Positions 1-9,809 of a DNA stretch of 64,000 nt are shown piece after piece (positions within the stretch are counted from its first letter, which is position 1; the number at the start of each line of letters is the position of its first letter). The DNA lies in contig NC_035434.2 in assembly GCF_002127325.2 (NCBI RefSeq), forward strand, positions 151,858,289 through 151,922,288, given 5' to 3'. The notes beneath the pieces were generated by a model that did not search any database, was not told the DNA's origin, and was given only the letters and a program-made list of their open reading frames with translations. This stretch comes from Helianthus annuus (taxonomy: Eukaryota > Streptophyta > Magnoliopsida > Asterales > Asteraceae). A program made the position numbers and the translations under genes.

Positions 1-419
1 GATGATTGCCTTCTTGTGTTTATCCCAAATGAGAGCTAGTTAGAGCCATCGATGGTTAATTTAGCTCATTAATGGTTAATAACCCACTACTATCCAGCGT
101 GACTATCATGACGTGATACGATATGTTAGGTCAACATAGTCAATGTAGGCTGAACTTGGTCAGTTGATATGTTATGACGTGATACGACATGTTCGAGCCG
201 ATCTCAAATAGCTCGCGAATGATTTGGCTCATTTACACCACTAGTCAAACATAGTCTCTTTTGAGGTCCAAAATTGATTAATCTTTAATAATTATAACTA
301 AAGTGGTTGTATTTCTAAAAGTTAATGGAAAGTTAAAAAATTATTGTTCTAAAAATGGATTCATTGTATTTTTATAATACTTTTGCGTATATATTATTTC
401 ACTTCAATTATATATTATT
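1..419. other. intergenic, no gene seen
   Basis: No credible coding sequence. The phrase GACGTGATACGA recurs around 110 and 176, a short diverged direct repeat. The 91-codon open frame beginning at 355 runs into the inverted-repeat element starting at 420 and has no coding character, so it is not called. Confidence 0.6.
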
Positions 420-943
420 GGGGAATGGGTCTGTAATAATCTCAATTAGAGGTCTTTGGCTATTAAGAGTCCCACCTTTAAATATTTCCACCACCAGTCA
501 CACCTTTCACATATTTTTCTTATACCGGTACCCGTTAAAAAAACTTAACGGAGTTATGTTTTTTTTCCAAGTTACAAACATTTTTCTTACGGCTTTTGAT
601 CAGAACGACGATACGAGTCCATTGATGTAAAACTTACATCGAAACGGTACTCCAAACGATGAAAACTGCGCTTCAAGTCGGGTGTTTAAATTTTCAATTA
701 ACAAAAATCAAGTCATTTGGAGCACCATTTTGAGGTAAATTTTACATCAATGGATTTGTATCGTCATTCTGATCAAAAGACCTAAAAATTTGTTTGTAAT
801 TTGGAAAAAAAACTTAATTCCGTTAAGTTTTTTTTAACGGGGACCGGTGTAGAAAAAATAGATGAAATGTAGAACTGGTGGGGGGATATTCAAAGATGAA
901 ACTATCAATGACCACTAGTTGGGAATATTACAACCCAATTCCC
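420..943. mobile_element. Mutator-type MITE with long inverted repeats
   Basis: Two long arms (about 420-645 and 725-943) are imperfect inverted copies of each other. The outer ends read GGGGAATGGGTCTGTAATA on the left and, reverse-complemented, GGGAATTGGGTTGTAATA on the right. The 10 bases ATATATTATT stand immediately outside both ends (410-419 and 944-953), which fits a target-site duplication of the Mutator superfamily size. No transposase is inside, so it is non-autonomous. A longer direct repeat (389-406 and 944-961) makes the exact left boundary slightly ambiguous. Confidence 0.75.
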
Positions 944-2424
944 ATATATTATTTCACTTCAGTTTTTCCCTCAAAATTTTCCCGCCTTTACATCTTAGTC
1001 GATTTTTAAAAGTTTTCCTTCATAAATTTTCCCACCTTCTTAAGGTTCAACTTTGTCTTTCCCACTATTCCACCTTATTTTCCCTAAAACCGTAGTGGCT
1101 CTGCTCTCCTATACCAGTTGAGAATGCTCGTCCCTCCAAATTGAGTTTCACCACAAATTTATTTCACTGCTCTGATTCGTAGAACATCTTGCTAATCCGA
1201 GGAAAGTTCGCCGATCGACGGAGATTCGTAATAGTTTTAACAAGGTAACCACTAAGGTTGGGGTTTAATTTCGTGTTTTGTTGTTGCTTTTGGACATCAA
1301 GTATATAACCAATGATTTTATTAGGCTATCAAAATCCTTTTTGATGTTATCGTTGCTCCAAATGCAGAACGAATCATGATCATATTAAAGTCAGCATGTT
1401 TACAAATCGGCTTGTGGTTGAGTGATGACTATAGCGGCTTCCGGAAAGCATACGAAATTGACGAAATTTATATTCGTAATGTTGGCTTACTTGGAGTCAG
1501 CCTAATTACAGATCCACTTTGGGCTTCTTCCTCTTTAGATCCCAAACTTTGAACCAGCCACCACCTAAATCTTGTGCCCATATCTAGAAATTAAACCAAG
1601 TATGATTCCCAAATTGCGTTCATATTCTCAAGGTTTTAAAATTGTAACTTATTTATTTTCTTTGTAAATATTAATTTGAGATGTGCATTTACAATTTATA
1701 GTATTAATTGTTAATAGTTATGGTTTTCTGAAACTGATTCTTGCAGTTGACAGCTCTCAACAATCCGTAGTGACATCAAAGAGTTTGTTAATCCAAGTAA
1801 ATTTATTCTCTCTTTTGTTCTATATTTTATTATTAAAAAGATTTACATACATTTTTATGTTGCACATATTAAATGTGAGCAGCACATAGCAAATTAGGAA
1901 AAGTTTAATAGTTTATTTAATTGTTTATATAAATTTCGAACAGGCATCCAAGGTAGGCTAGGATTTGGAAATGCATATTTTATAAGTATGCATGTATTAT
2001 AGTATTTTAATATTTGAATATAAAGATTGCATTTTATACATATGTACACTTGCGTATAATTTTTAAGTTTTATTTTATTAATGTAACGTTATGTTTTGTT
2101 AGGTAATTTCTATAGATCAAGTTCCAAGTATGAATTGAAGATGTCGGTATGGATTGCAAGTATGAAGATATCGCTTTAGGAAGAAGATACCGTTTATTTA
2201 TTAATTTCATCTTTAGAGATATGTATTTTGTGTTATTTCAAAACTTTTGTAATTTTATGTTACTTTGAAACCTTTGTAACTTACATTTGTTTTAATATAA
2301 TTTTGTTTTTTTTGTATATTTTATTTTCATTTTTAGATAATTTGTTTATATAAAGGAATTTATTGGGAATTTTTAATAAAATATTTTGAAAATTGAACCA
2401 GAAATATTTTTTAAGCTTAAACAC
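944..2424. other. non-coding stretch, possibly CACTA interior
   Basis: No long open frame. Short exon-like blocks followed by splice-donor-like GTAA occur near 1190-1250 and a block preceded by TTGCAG near 1745-1797. AT-rich sequence near 2100-2340 leads into CACTA subterminal repeats. It may be the interior of the CACTA element whose right end is at 2635, but no left terminus was found. Confidence 0.35.
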
Positions 2425-2635
2425 CAAGAGATGCGGTTCTACAACCGCATCTTTTGAATATATTGGGAAAAAGTAGTTTATGCCGAAACTGTCAAAAGAT
2501 GCGGGTCTAGAACCACATTTTTTGGACCCGCATCTTTTGGCTTACAACTATAAGATGGTATGCTATAAGATGCGGGTCTAAAACCGTATTTTATAGACAA
2601 TTTACCCGCATCATTTGATCACTTTTGTACTAGTG
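2425..2635. mobile_element. right end of a CACTA transposon
   Basis: The block carries several direct and inverted copies of the motif AGATGCGGGTCTA, including a near-perfect hairpin at 2429-2452 (10-bp stem AGATGCGGTT), and ends with GTACTAGTG at 2635, the inverse of a CACTAGTAC terminus. Subterminal repeats of a 10-13 base motif plus a CACTA end are the hallmark of the CACTA (En/Spm) superfamily, whose transposase binds these repeats. No matching left end starting CACTAGTAC was found in the window, so the element is truncated or extends through altered sequence. Confidence 0.7.
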
Positions 2636-2649
2636 TATATATAAAAAAA

Positions 2650-2952
2650 GCCATCCAAACATGCACTTATACACCATCAGAAATTGAAAAAATCAAGAAT
2701 CATTTTTCACCATTTGAAGAAAACTGGATAGAAATTGGGAAACTGTTAAAAGTATCAATCTTTGGTCTTTTAACATTTTCCCCAATAGCCAGTTTGTTTG
2801 TGCAATATATGTCTCAAAGATTACTCATTTCCTTGATCATTGTTCAAGCCAATGGCTTTTTATATATCAAACCATTTGTGGTGAACTCAAGAGGGGTAGC
2901 ACGATCAAGCCATCTCCTCGAAACCATTAACTACAAAGGTGACGATAAATAA
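2650..2952 (+). CDS. unrecognised open frame, gene fragment
   Basis: An open frame of 100 codons without an ATG at its start runs from just after the CACTA terminus to a TAA at 2950-2952. The product begins with a hydrophilic stretch (motif TYTPSEIEKIKNHFSPFEEN) and continues with a hydrophobic segment of about 25 residues (from GLLTFSPIASLFVQYM onward) that could be a membrane segment. I do not recognise the family. It may be a terminal exon of a gene cut by the CACTA insertion, or chance. Upstream exons are not visible, and downstream lies a tandem duplication of retroelement type. Confidence 0.3.
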   Translation, partial: AIQTCTYTPSEIEKIKNHFSPFEENWIEIGKLLKVSIFGLLTFSPIASLFVQYMSQRLLISLIIVQANGFLYIKPFVVNSRGVARSSHLLETINYKGDDK

Positions 2953-2953
2953 A

Positions 2954-3326
2954 CATCTATAATCAACTAAAATTAAAGCAAATCATTAATTCAAGTAAAA
3001 ACAAACCTAGATTAACAACCCGTTTACTCTAGACAAATTATTTAACATGTTAAATTTTTTTAGCATTGTGCTTAACAAAACTGTTTGAAAGTAAATTTTA
3101 AATAAAAGAACTTAACATGCTAAATTTACAAATTATGATCACAATAATCATCTAAAATCTAGTAAAATTAAATACAATCATTAATTCAAGTAAAAGCGAA
3201 TCTATATTAACAACTCATTTACTCTATAAAAATTATTGAACATGTTAAACATTTTAACGTTGTGTTTAACAAAACTTTTTGAGAGTCAATTTTAAATAAA
3301 AGAACTTAACAGGCTAATTTTAAAAT
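2954..3326. repeat. tandem duplication, unit about 190 bp
   Basis: Two diverged copies of one unit stand head to tail. Both contain ATCATTAATTCAAGTAAAA, a run ending in TTTACTCTA, and TTTTAAATAAAAGAACTTAACA; the copies begin near 2954 and 3150. The pair sits directly before a purine tract and LTR start, so it probably belongs to the 3' untranslated interior of an LTR retrotransposon. Confidence 0.65.
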
Positions 3327-3328
3327 TA

Positions 3329-3340
3329 GGTGGGGGAGAA
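3329..3340 (+). other. polypurine tract of a degenerate LTR element
   Basis: GGTGGGGGAGAA directly precedes TGTCACGATCC. This is the purine-rich primer site that in Ty3/gypsy elements sits next to the 3' LTR. Confidence 0.6.
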
Positions 3341-3730
3341 TGTCACGATCCGCCTAAATACTCAACTTTTTTCGCGAGTTCTGGAAGGTTCCGGAACACT
3401 AAAGATGCGTCTAGGGCTGCCCAGAATTTTTTGGAACAACCTACAAGTTGTTGGAACATCTTGGTACCATCAGAAGACTCTAGATCAACCAAGAACACTC
3501 TAGAATGACCATAAAAACACTTAGAAGTCATGGATATTTTGAAGGAAATCTCGAGAATTTTAGCTCATATATATCCTAGATATTTGTATGGAATTCTCTA
3601 GTTAAGAATTCTCTAGAACTAGTATGAACTAGTATAAATTGGTGATGAAGGTCTCATTTTGAGATCACCCCACATAACCCCTCATAACTCATTCATAACT
3701 CAACTTCTAGTAAACGCTTTGTACTTGTAA
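3341..3730 (+). mobile_element. LTR fragment, start only
   Basis: Starts with TGTCACGATCC right after a polypurine tract, as a 3' LTR does. A TATAAAT-like box lies near 3632. The end with CA and a target duplication was not found: sequence changes character near 3730 where another repeat begins. The 62-codon minus-strand frame inside (3343-3531) is an LTR shadow. Confidence 0.5.
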
Positions 3731-3732
3731 CT

Positions 3733-3908
3733 TATGGATTCCAATTAATTTGACAACTAAACACAACAAAAATGGAATTGAGATTCTAATTCCAAGAATT
3801 TCCAATTCCAATTGTAATGTTTAAATTCCAAATCCAATTCCCTCAAATTCTAATTCTTATACAAATTCCAATTCCAATTCCAAAACATTCCGCGAATCAA
3901 GCGCCCCC
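3733..3908. mobile_element. MITE-like fragment rich in AATTCCAATTCC
   Basis: Many copies of AATTCCAATTCC in both orientations end at GCGAATCAAGCGCCCCC (3892-3908), whose reverse complement begins GGGGGCGCTTGATTCG, a common plant MITE terminus. The left terminus is not visible, so this is a partial or decayed copy. Confidence 0.4.
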
Positions 3909-4049
3909 TAATAGTATTTCATGATTTTTCTCGATTTACAATCAAACCATGTATTTTAGAAATTAATGTGTACACTTCTTAAAAGATTCAGTAACACGCA
4001 TTGGAATCTTGAATACCTAAAAAAACAGACGTTGATGTAAAGAGCATAC

Positions 4050-4220
4050 TGCAAGATCTTTTGGATGAAATCCGTAAACGTTAGCGTCGTGTATTGGGAT
4101 TCTCGACAAATTTTCTTTCTTTATCTTGCTCGATAGAAAATGGGTGATTAATTCTACATCAGTGGGTAAGAATCTGTATCCTATCGGAATCGAATCAAGA
4201 CCCGAAGTCTCGGCATCCAT
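4050..4220 (-). pseudogene. NAC-domain first exon, fragment
   Basis: Read on the minus strand, an ATG at 4220 opens a 57-residue frame containing IPIGYRFLPTDVELITHFL and later IHDANVYGFHPKDLA. This matches the start of the plant NAC transcription-factor domain (family pattern LPPGFRFHPTDEELV, then the D-L-Y-x-F-x-P-x-D-L region that precedes the first intron). A splice-donor-like GTATGC follows at 4049-4044, as expected for NAC exon 1. No second exon (the WYFF and GYWKATG region) was found downstream: an LTR remnant and a MITE fragment occupy that space. A CACTA element lies 348 bp upstream of the ATG. I infer a broken gene copy. The longer frame running up to 4940 crosses the transposon and is not a gene. 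Confidence 0.6.
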
Positions 4221-4568
4221 CTTGTTGCAATCGATGATCGTTGAATGATTAAATACGACGGCGCTGGTGGAGTAACCACGGTCGATGGTTGAAATTAGGT
4301 CCAAACAACTTTCATTATCGCCGGCGTTCATGGTGGTGTAAGGCCGGCCCGTTGAAATTAACGCTATACAACCTCCATTATCGCCGGCATTTGAAATTAC
4401 TGCTCCATTATCGTCGGCGTTTGAAATTACGGCTCCATTACCTCCGACATTGTCACCGCCGGTAGAGTAACGACGGTTGAAGTCGGCGTCCGTCAAAGTT
4501 AACGGTAAAGAACGAGCATGTATTCCATGGTGGTCGGCACTGCTGGTTGAGAAACGGTGATTAAAGTC

Positions 4569-5517
4569 CACTACTAGATTACTAGGCAGTTGCAACCAAA
4601 ATTTGCGACCGGCAAGGAACGGTCGTAAAATTAGCGACCAAATTGCGAACGAAATAAAATTTGTCTCAAAATTAGCGACCACCAAAGATTCGGTTGCAAA
4701 ACGGTTGCAAATTTTGCAACCGCCTTTTCCGGTCGCAAATAGGTCACAAATTTTATTATTTAATACTAAAGTGCAAATCACGGTCGCAAATTCGGTCGCA
4801 AAATTTGCAACCGTTTTTTTCGGTCGCAAAAAAATAAATGAATAATAAAAACCAAAAGTCAGAAATATAATTCGGTTGCAAAATCGGTCGTAAATTTTAC
4901 GACCGGCTTTTCGGTCGCAAAAATATATAAATACTAACAAAAGATAACAATAAATATATAATACGATCGCAAATCAGTCATAAAATTTGCGACCAACTTT
5001 TTTCGGTTGCAAGTTTTTTGTCCGGTTTTTTTACGCAAAAATGTGAAAAATTAAAAAAAAAAATCATTTAAATGCCTAACAAAAATGTGTTTATTTAAGG
5101 TTACTGACGGTCAATAAAAAGATGGAAATAAAGAGACTATCGACTGTATTTTTAGCAGGTTAAAAAAAACAGAGATTTATTTTTAATTTTTTTAATGCAA
5201 AAAAACCAGTCGCAAGACGGTTGCAAAAAACCCAGTCGCAAGACAGTTGCAAAAGGCGCTGTCGCAAACCGGTCGCAAAAAACAGTTGCAAATCGGTCGC
5301 AAACTAGCAGTTGCAAATCGTTCGCAATAGCTGCGACAGCAATTCTGGTTGTAAATAGCGGTCGCAAATTTGCACCGGTCGCAAATTCCGTCACAAATTC
5401 AGTTAGCGACGAGGTCAATTTCGATCGCATTTCCGGTCGTAAACCGGTCGCAAAACACGTTTTACGACGGATTTGCGACTGAAAACGCAGTCGCAATTGG
5501 TCAGTTTTCTAGTAGTG
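4569..5517. mobile_element. complete non-autonomous CACTA element
   Basis: The element opens with CACTACTAGA at 4569 and closes with TCTAGTAGTG at 5517. The triplet GTC flanks it on both sides (4566-4568 and 5518-5520), the 3-bp duplication made by CACTA transposons. Its 949 bp are filled with dozens of copies of GGTCGCAAAT-like motifs in both orientations, the subterminal transposase-binding repeats of this superfamily, reaching almost to the middle. There is no transposase. Open frames seen in it on both strands result from the repeat having few stops. Confidence 0.9.
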
Positions 5518-5639
5518 GTCTTCTTCGGTCAAACTGAAAGGTACAGTACGGCGGAGTTTCGGTGGATTAACTAAGTTTGTTACACCTTCCATTGGCGGGA
5601 GGATAACGGACAATAGTGAGACTACTCTCTGATTCTGTT

Positions 5640-5820
5640 TTGTTTTCTTTCGTTAATCCATTTTGAAATGCTTATTTATATTCGGTATATGTTGTTAGTG
5701 TGTTTAGTTAATTCAATATATAATGTCATGAAATTGAATAGAATAGAATGTATATGGTATAAGTTGATAGTGTGTTTAATTAATTCAATATAATGTCATG
5801 AAATTGAATAGAATAGAATG
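5640..5820. repeat. two-copy tandem repeat, about 73 bp
   Basis: The block containing TAGTGTGTTTA and ending ATTGAATAGAATAGAATG occurs twice in a row (ending near 5749 and 5820). It lies in AT-rich intergenic DNA between the CACTA and the Mutator-like element. Confidence 0.6.
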
Positions 5821-6038
5821 ATGATTATGAGAGATAATTTCATATGTATGTATATTTTTAGGATCTTAATCACCAAATGTCATCTAACGTACATAAAAAT
5901 AAAATTTATGATAAAATGCAGAACAACTGAAAGCGTACATAAAAATAAGAAGGAAAACGTATTATATTTGATAGATATACATAAAAATAAGCGCGTAAAA
6001 CTTGAACAGGATCAAAATGATATTTTACAAAGTTTTTA

Positions 6039-7351
6039 GAGTAAATTACAAGTTTTGTGCTTTATGTTTACACCAAATTGCAGGCGCTGTCCTTTTTTCG
6101 AAAAGTTTACAGGTGGTGTCCTTAACCTTCCAAAATCTTGCACGTTATGTCCTTTAGGCCAAACCCACTTAGATTTTTTGGTTAAATCTGGTCATGTGCG
6201 TTGCACATGAGGGCATATTTGTCTATTTACATTCCCATAGGCTATTTTGTAAAGAACTTTTATTCAGGGACTATTTTCTACAAAACTTAAAAATAAAAAA
6301 AAAATATATAAACTCTCTCTCTATGTATCTCGAATTCAAGAACTCCACCCGCCACCATCACCGCTAGCCTGAGATGTCGGAACCTTGTCGGAAAGTTGGA
6401 ACGACCAATACACAGTCTGAGCCATCACTCGCCTCCCCGGAGCGCTGCAATTCAAACAAAAACTTGAAAACAATCATCAAATTCAACCATCAGAACATAA
6501 AATTCATAAAATGATAACATGCAATTCAAACAAAAACTTGAAAACAATTCAATTCAATTCAAATCATCCATCACCACATGTAATAGCAGAAAATCTGGAG
6601 ATTAATAAATGGAAATTAGGAGGCAGGAGAGAAGGATTAATAATAAGTTTGACGGATCGAATGATGCGAGGGGAAAAAGAAGAACATGAAAAGAGTTGTT
6701 AATGATGATTGTTCAGATCATCTCGATTCATTATTCAGATCATCTCGATTCAACTCTAACAAATAAACCCAATTAATCACCTTCCACAACCACCGTCGTC
6801 CCTAACCCACCACCCAGCACCGCCCCACAACTGACCACCATCGAATCGTCCGGTAACGTGATATTAAGGAATCCAGCAACATCCGAACCGTAATTTCCAG
6901 AACAATTACAGGATCAATTTCCATTACAGTTTTGAGAGGTCGCCGGAGAAGACGGAGGAGCAGAGCGGCGGAATTGGATCGGAGAGTGGTGGATCGTCCG
7001 CCATTGTTGTTGCTAGGGTTAGGGTTTAGGTTAAGCAGGTCTCCTGAGGTTTTAGTAGAGAGAGACAAAGAGATGGAGACAAACATATTATATTTCTTTC
7101 ATTTTTCAATTTATTATCAACTAGTCCCTAAACATAAGCTATTTTACACAATAGTTCTTGAATAGATGAAATGACAACAATGACCTCATGTGCAAGACAC
7201 ATGACCAGATTTAACCAAAAAATCTAACTGGGTTCAGTCTAAAGGACATAACGTGAAAGATTTTGAAAGGTTAAGGACACCGCTTGTAAACTATTGGAAA
7301 AAGGACAACGACTGCAATTTGGTGTAAAGATAAAGGGCTTGTAATTTACTC
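6039..7351. mobile_element. Mutator-like element with captured DNA (Pack-MULE)
   Basis: Long terminal inverted repeats, roughly 6039-6280 and 7100-7351, begin GAGTAAATTACAAG at both ends. The nine bases AAGTTTTTA stand directly outside both ends (6030-6038 and 7352-7360): an exact 9-bp target duplication, diagnostic of Mutator-like elements. No transposase is present. The interior (about 6330-7085) is richer in GC and looks like the start of an ordinary plant gene on the minus strand: CT-rich leader, ATG, Ser/Pro-rich start, splice donor. That combination is what is called a Pack-MULE. Confidence 0.85.
6928..7004 (-). CDS. exon-like piece carried by the Mutator-like element
   Basis: On the minus strand an ATG at 7004 opens MADDPPLSDPIPPLCSSVF and continues to a splice-donor-like GTAATG at 6927-6922; without splicing a TAA follows at once. 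It is preceded by a Leu/Asn-codon-rich plant-style leader. The sequence looks like the N-terminal exon of a host gene, but I do not recognise the gene. It is inside the Mutator-like element, so it is probably a captured copy rather than a resident gene. No second exon was identified. Confidence 0.35.
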
Positions 7352-7360
7352 AAGTTTTTA

Positions 7361-8336
7361 AATAACTGAGAGGTATAGTTGACAATACTAACAACTGAGA
7401 AGGTACACAAAAGACAATAAAATAAATAATAAAAAATAAATAAACAATAAAACTGTGTAGTGAAAAAGTGTTCCGCAAATACTCTATACATTGGTTCAAA
7501 AAAAATACTCTATACATAATAATCAATAATAAATAATAATTAATAAATATTACTTTTAATAATAAATAAAACTTTTTTTTGAACGGCTAATTTTCCCCTT
7601 AAGTACACCTCCTAAGGATTGAAACTTAGTCTCTCCACAAGAGATAACTAGTACTTTACCCGTCCACGATCCGGGTATATATGATTAACACCATCCAAAC
7701 GCACTGCATATTTTAATATCACAATGACTTCTTATCCAACTATTAAGAACATCAATAATTGTGTCTATATTTAAGATAATGATGACTTTTTATTCGATTA
7801 CGATTAGTAACTACAACTATTCTTGTATTCTTATACATCGAATTGTCATAAATACTAACTTAAAATTTTACATCTAATTCGCACAATTTAAAATATTTAA
7901 GTAATTATTTGTAAATTGATTAACATAGCAATTGCTAACACCATTAAATGAAGATAGATGAGATCTATCAAAGTTAGATGTTTATGGTATATATAGTGTT
8001 TTTTCATGTTTGCAACTCTATATTCAGGCACAATTTAACATCAACATAAACTAAATCAAATTCAGACACAATTTAACATCAACATCAATATCGATCTGCA
8101 ATCCCCAGGTTCTATACCTATACTATCTAATAATACTTATGTTTGCTTAAATAAGTAAAAGTAAAAAACGACAAGAAAGATTAATACGATTAAAGTTTAT
8201 GACATTAAAAGAGTAACAACTACATCGAGTACTAAACTAAGAAACTTTCAAATCTAACAATAACAGTCAGAAATTTAAAAATCTAACAGCAAGAATTAGG
8301 AAATTTTAGCTTCAACTCCATTGAGTGTTGAACCTC
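7361..8336. other. intergenic with dispersed-repeat remnant
   Basis: AT-rich DNA without a gene. A block near 7568-7680 (GAACGGCTAATTTTCCCC onward) resembles another near 60510-60690 (GAATGGCAAATCTAG onward); both look like decayed copies of one dispersed repeat. A short direct duplication of ACACAATTTAACATCAACAT occurs near 8030 and 8068. Confidence 0.4.
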
Positions 8337-8606
8337 TCAATATATATCCCTGAGCATCGCCATGAACTCCACATCTCTATCACCGCAATCTATATTACTG
8401 ACAACACAAAGGTCACGAACGGAAGTCGAAGGCATCGCCATAAGGTTTCGGGAAACCTAGTCTCTCGTGAACAGACCAAGGTGCAGTCCATCAAAACATC
8501 TCTTCAGCTCTTGAAAAGTATCCCTATCCGCATATACTTGCTGCTCAACTTGCTTAATAAATCGCTGCTTTAAATCATCAGACTCTGCAGAAGTGTATAG
8601 CGCCAT
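8337..8606 (-). pseudogene. small unrecognised gene with one in-frame stop
   Basis: Read on the minus strand, an ATG at 8606 opens a frame beginning MALYTSAESDDLKQRFIKQ; it is stopped by TAG at 8459-8457 after 49 codons, then continues open in the same frame for 39 more codons (including LMAMPSTSVRDLCVV) to TGA at 8339-8337. A TATA-like string (TATATAAT) lies about 90 bp upstream, at the edge of a MITE. The N-terminal half looks helical (coiled EQQVYADRDTFQELKR). Family unknown to me. One premature stop makes a pseudogene the likeliest reading; a short 49-aa protein is possible. It lies 800 bp from another small unrecognised gene. Confidence 0.4.
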
Positions 8607-8700
8607 TGTATGTTATATATTACTCAACTGATGTGAAAGAAAAGGTATCTTGCTAGTAAAACGTGATTAAAAACAGGTGAATTGGCAATAATATTATATA

Positions 8701-9014
8701 GGGGCTGTTTGTTTACCTCTTAATGAGGCTTTTAATGGTTCAGACCTCTTACTGGTTCAGCACTTAATGGTTCAAACTGTTTGTTTCACGAGCAGATGTC
8801 TGAATGGTTCAGACATGTGCCTCTAAATGGTTAAGATTTATGCAGAGTCTGAATGCTTAAGACATCTAATCTGAATCGGTCAAACATTTGCCTCTGAACG
8901 GTTAAGCATTATACAGGCTCTTAATGGTTCAGACCTCTTACTGGTTCAGCACTTAATGGTTCAGACCTCTTACTGGTTCAGCACTTAACCATTCAGATGT
9001 TGCCAAACAGCCCC
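8701..9014. mobile_element. MITE with GGGGCTGTTTG ends
   Basis: Starts GGGGCTGTTTG and ends CAAACAGCCCC, perfect inverted 11-mers. The triplet ATA flanks both sides (8698-8700, 9015-9017), a size seen with PIF/Harbinger-type MITEs though their usual target is TWA. Inside is a duplicated block, TGGTTCAGACCTCTTACTGG, followed by GTTCAGCACTTA, seen twice near the left end and twice near the right end. Confidence 0.8.
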
Positions 9015-9298
9015 ATAGTGAAATATCTAACAGCCCAAATGTCAGATTTAAATTTCCTGTACATTTAATAATCTAGGAGGGAAAACATGTACAATTAATA
9101 TAAACATGTAAATTTATATTTAAAAACAGTGGGCTTTTAATGCAAAACCTTTCAAAAATAAGTTTTCATGGCAAAGCTAATAAAATTGAATATCAAGAAA
9201 CCCAAAGGACCCAAAGGACAAAATTTAAACCTTAAAAAAAACAGGTTATCATAATTACAATTAACCTCTTCATTTACCATAGGGCCCATTTTAAACAC

Positions 9299-9305
9299 TA
9301 TAAAA
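9299..9305 (+). promoter_or_regulatory. TATA box of the 117-aa gene
   Basis: TATAAAA stands 98 bp upstream of the ATG at 9403, leaving room for a transcription start near 9330 and a CAA/ACC-rich leader of about 70 nt, which is typical of plant 5' UTRs. Confidence 0.6.
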
Positions 9306-9402
9306 GGCTGATGATTAGTTTGATTGAAACATCAGCAATTGTCTTCTAAAAAACTGTTTGTCAAAAAACAAACCAAAACCAACAACACCAACAATACTCT
9401 AG

Positions 9403-9756
9403 ATGGCAAACAGATACTTCTACCACTGGTCATACACAAGCGCTGTTAAAACGCAATTCTCTAGATGGTCGCTCAAAGAAAAGAGAGCACATGAAGAACT
9501 AAACAGAAAAGTCGGCATCATCATTGATAACAATTACAAGCGAACCTGGAGCAGCATCGGATTTCTTGATAAAGTCCTCCACTCTCCTCCATCAGCTGTC
9601 AAGAACAATGCAGAAGAGTTTATCACACAACTGTTGAAACAAGATCAGAAAATCTGCGACATCTTAGCCGATCTGCAAAACAAAAGAAAGAATGAAATCG
9701 CGTGGAAGAAGGCGAGAGTCATCGAAATCCTAGGAAGTGTTAATTGTAGCGTGTAA
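9403..9756 (+). CDS. unrecognised single-exon protein, 117 aa
   Basis: An intact frame of 117 codons starts at an ATG in the context TCTAGATGGC and ends at TAA after SVNCSV. It has the signs of a real gene: a TATA box at 9299, a CAA-rich leader, few rare codons, and an AATAAA signal at 9803 about 50 bp after the stop. The protein is basic and looks mostly helical: N-terminal Tyr/Trp cluster (RYFYHWSYTSAVKTQFSRW), a charged helix (KEKRAHEELNRKV), and a second one (EEFITQLLKQDQKICDILAD). There is no signal peptide, membrane segment or cysteine pattern. I do not recognise the family and infer no function. It could be lineage-specific. Confidence 0.6.
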   Translation: MANRYFYHWSYTSAVKTQFSRWSLKEKRAHEELNRKVGIIIDNNYKRTWSSIGFLDKVLHSPPSAVKNNAEEFITQLLKQDQKICDILADLQNKRKNEIAWKKARVIEILGSVNCSV

Positions 9757-9809
9757 TATTTTATGCATATTTCAGTCTTTAATCTTTCTTTATATTTAAT
9801 TTAATAAAA

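Noticed and set aside
913..919. CACTAGT as left end of the first CACTA element
   Set aside because: It lies inside the inverted repeat of the 420-943 MITE and is not followed by the ACAAAA or subterminal motif expected from the right end.
4017..4940. 307-codon minus-strand frame with NAC motif
   Set aside because: Its upper half runs through the CACTA element; only 4050-4220 is the real NAC exon piece.
5152..5496. Overlapping frames on both strands
   Set aside because: Created by the GGTCGCAAAT repeats of the CACTA element, which contain few stops.
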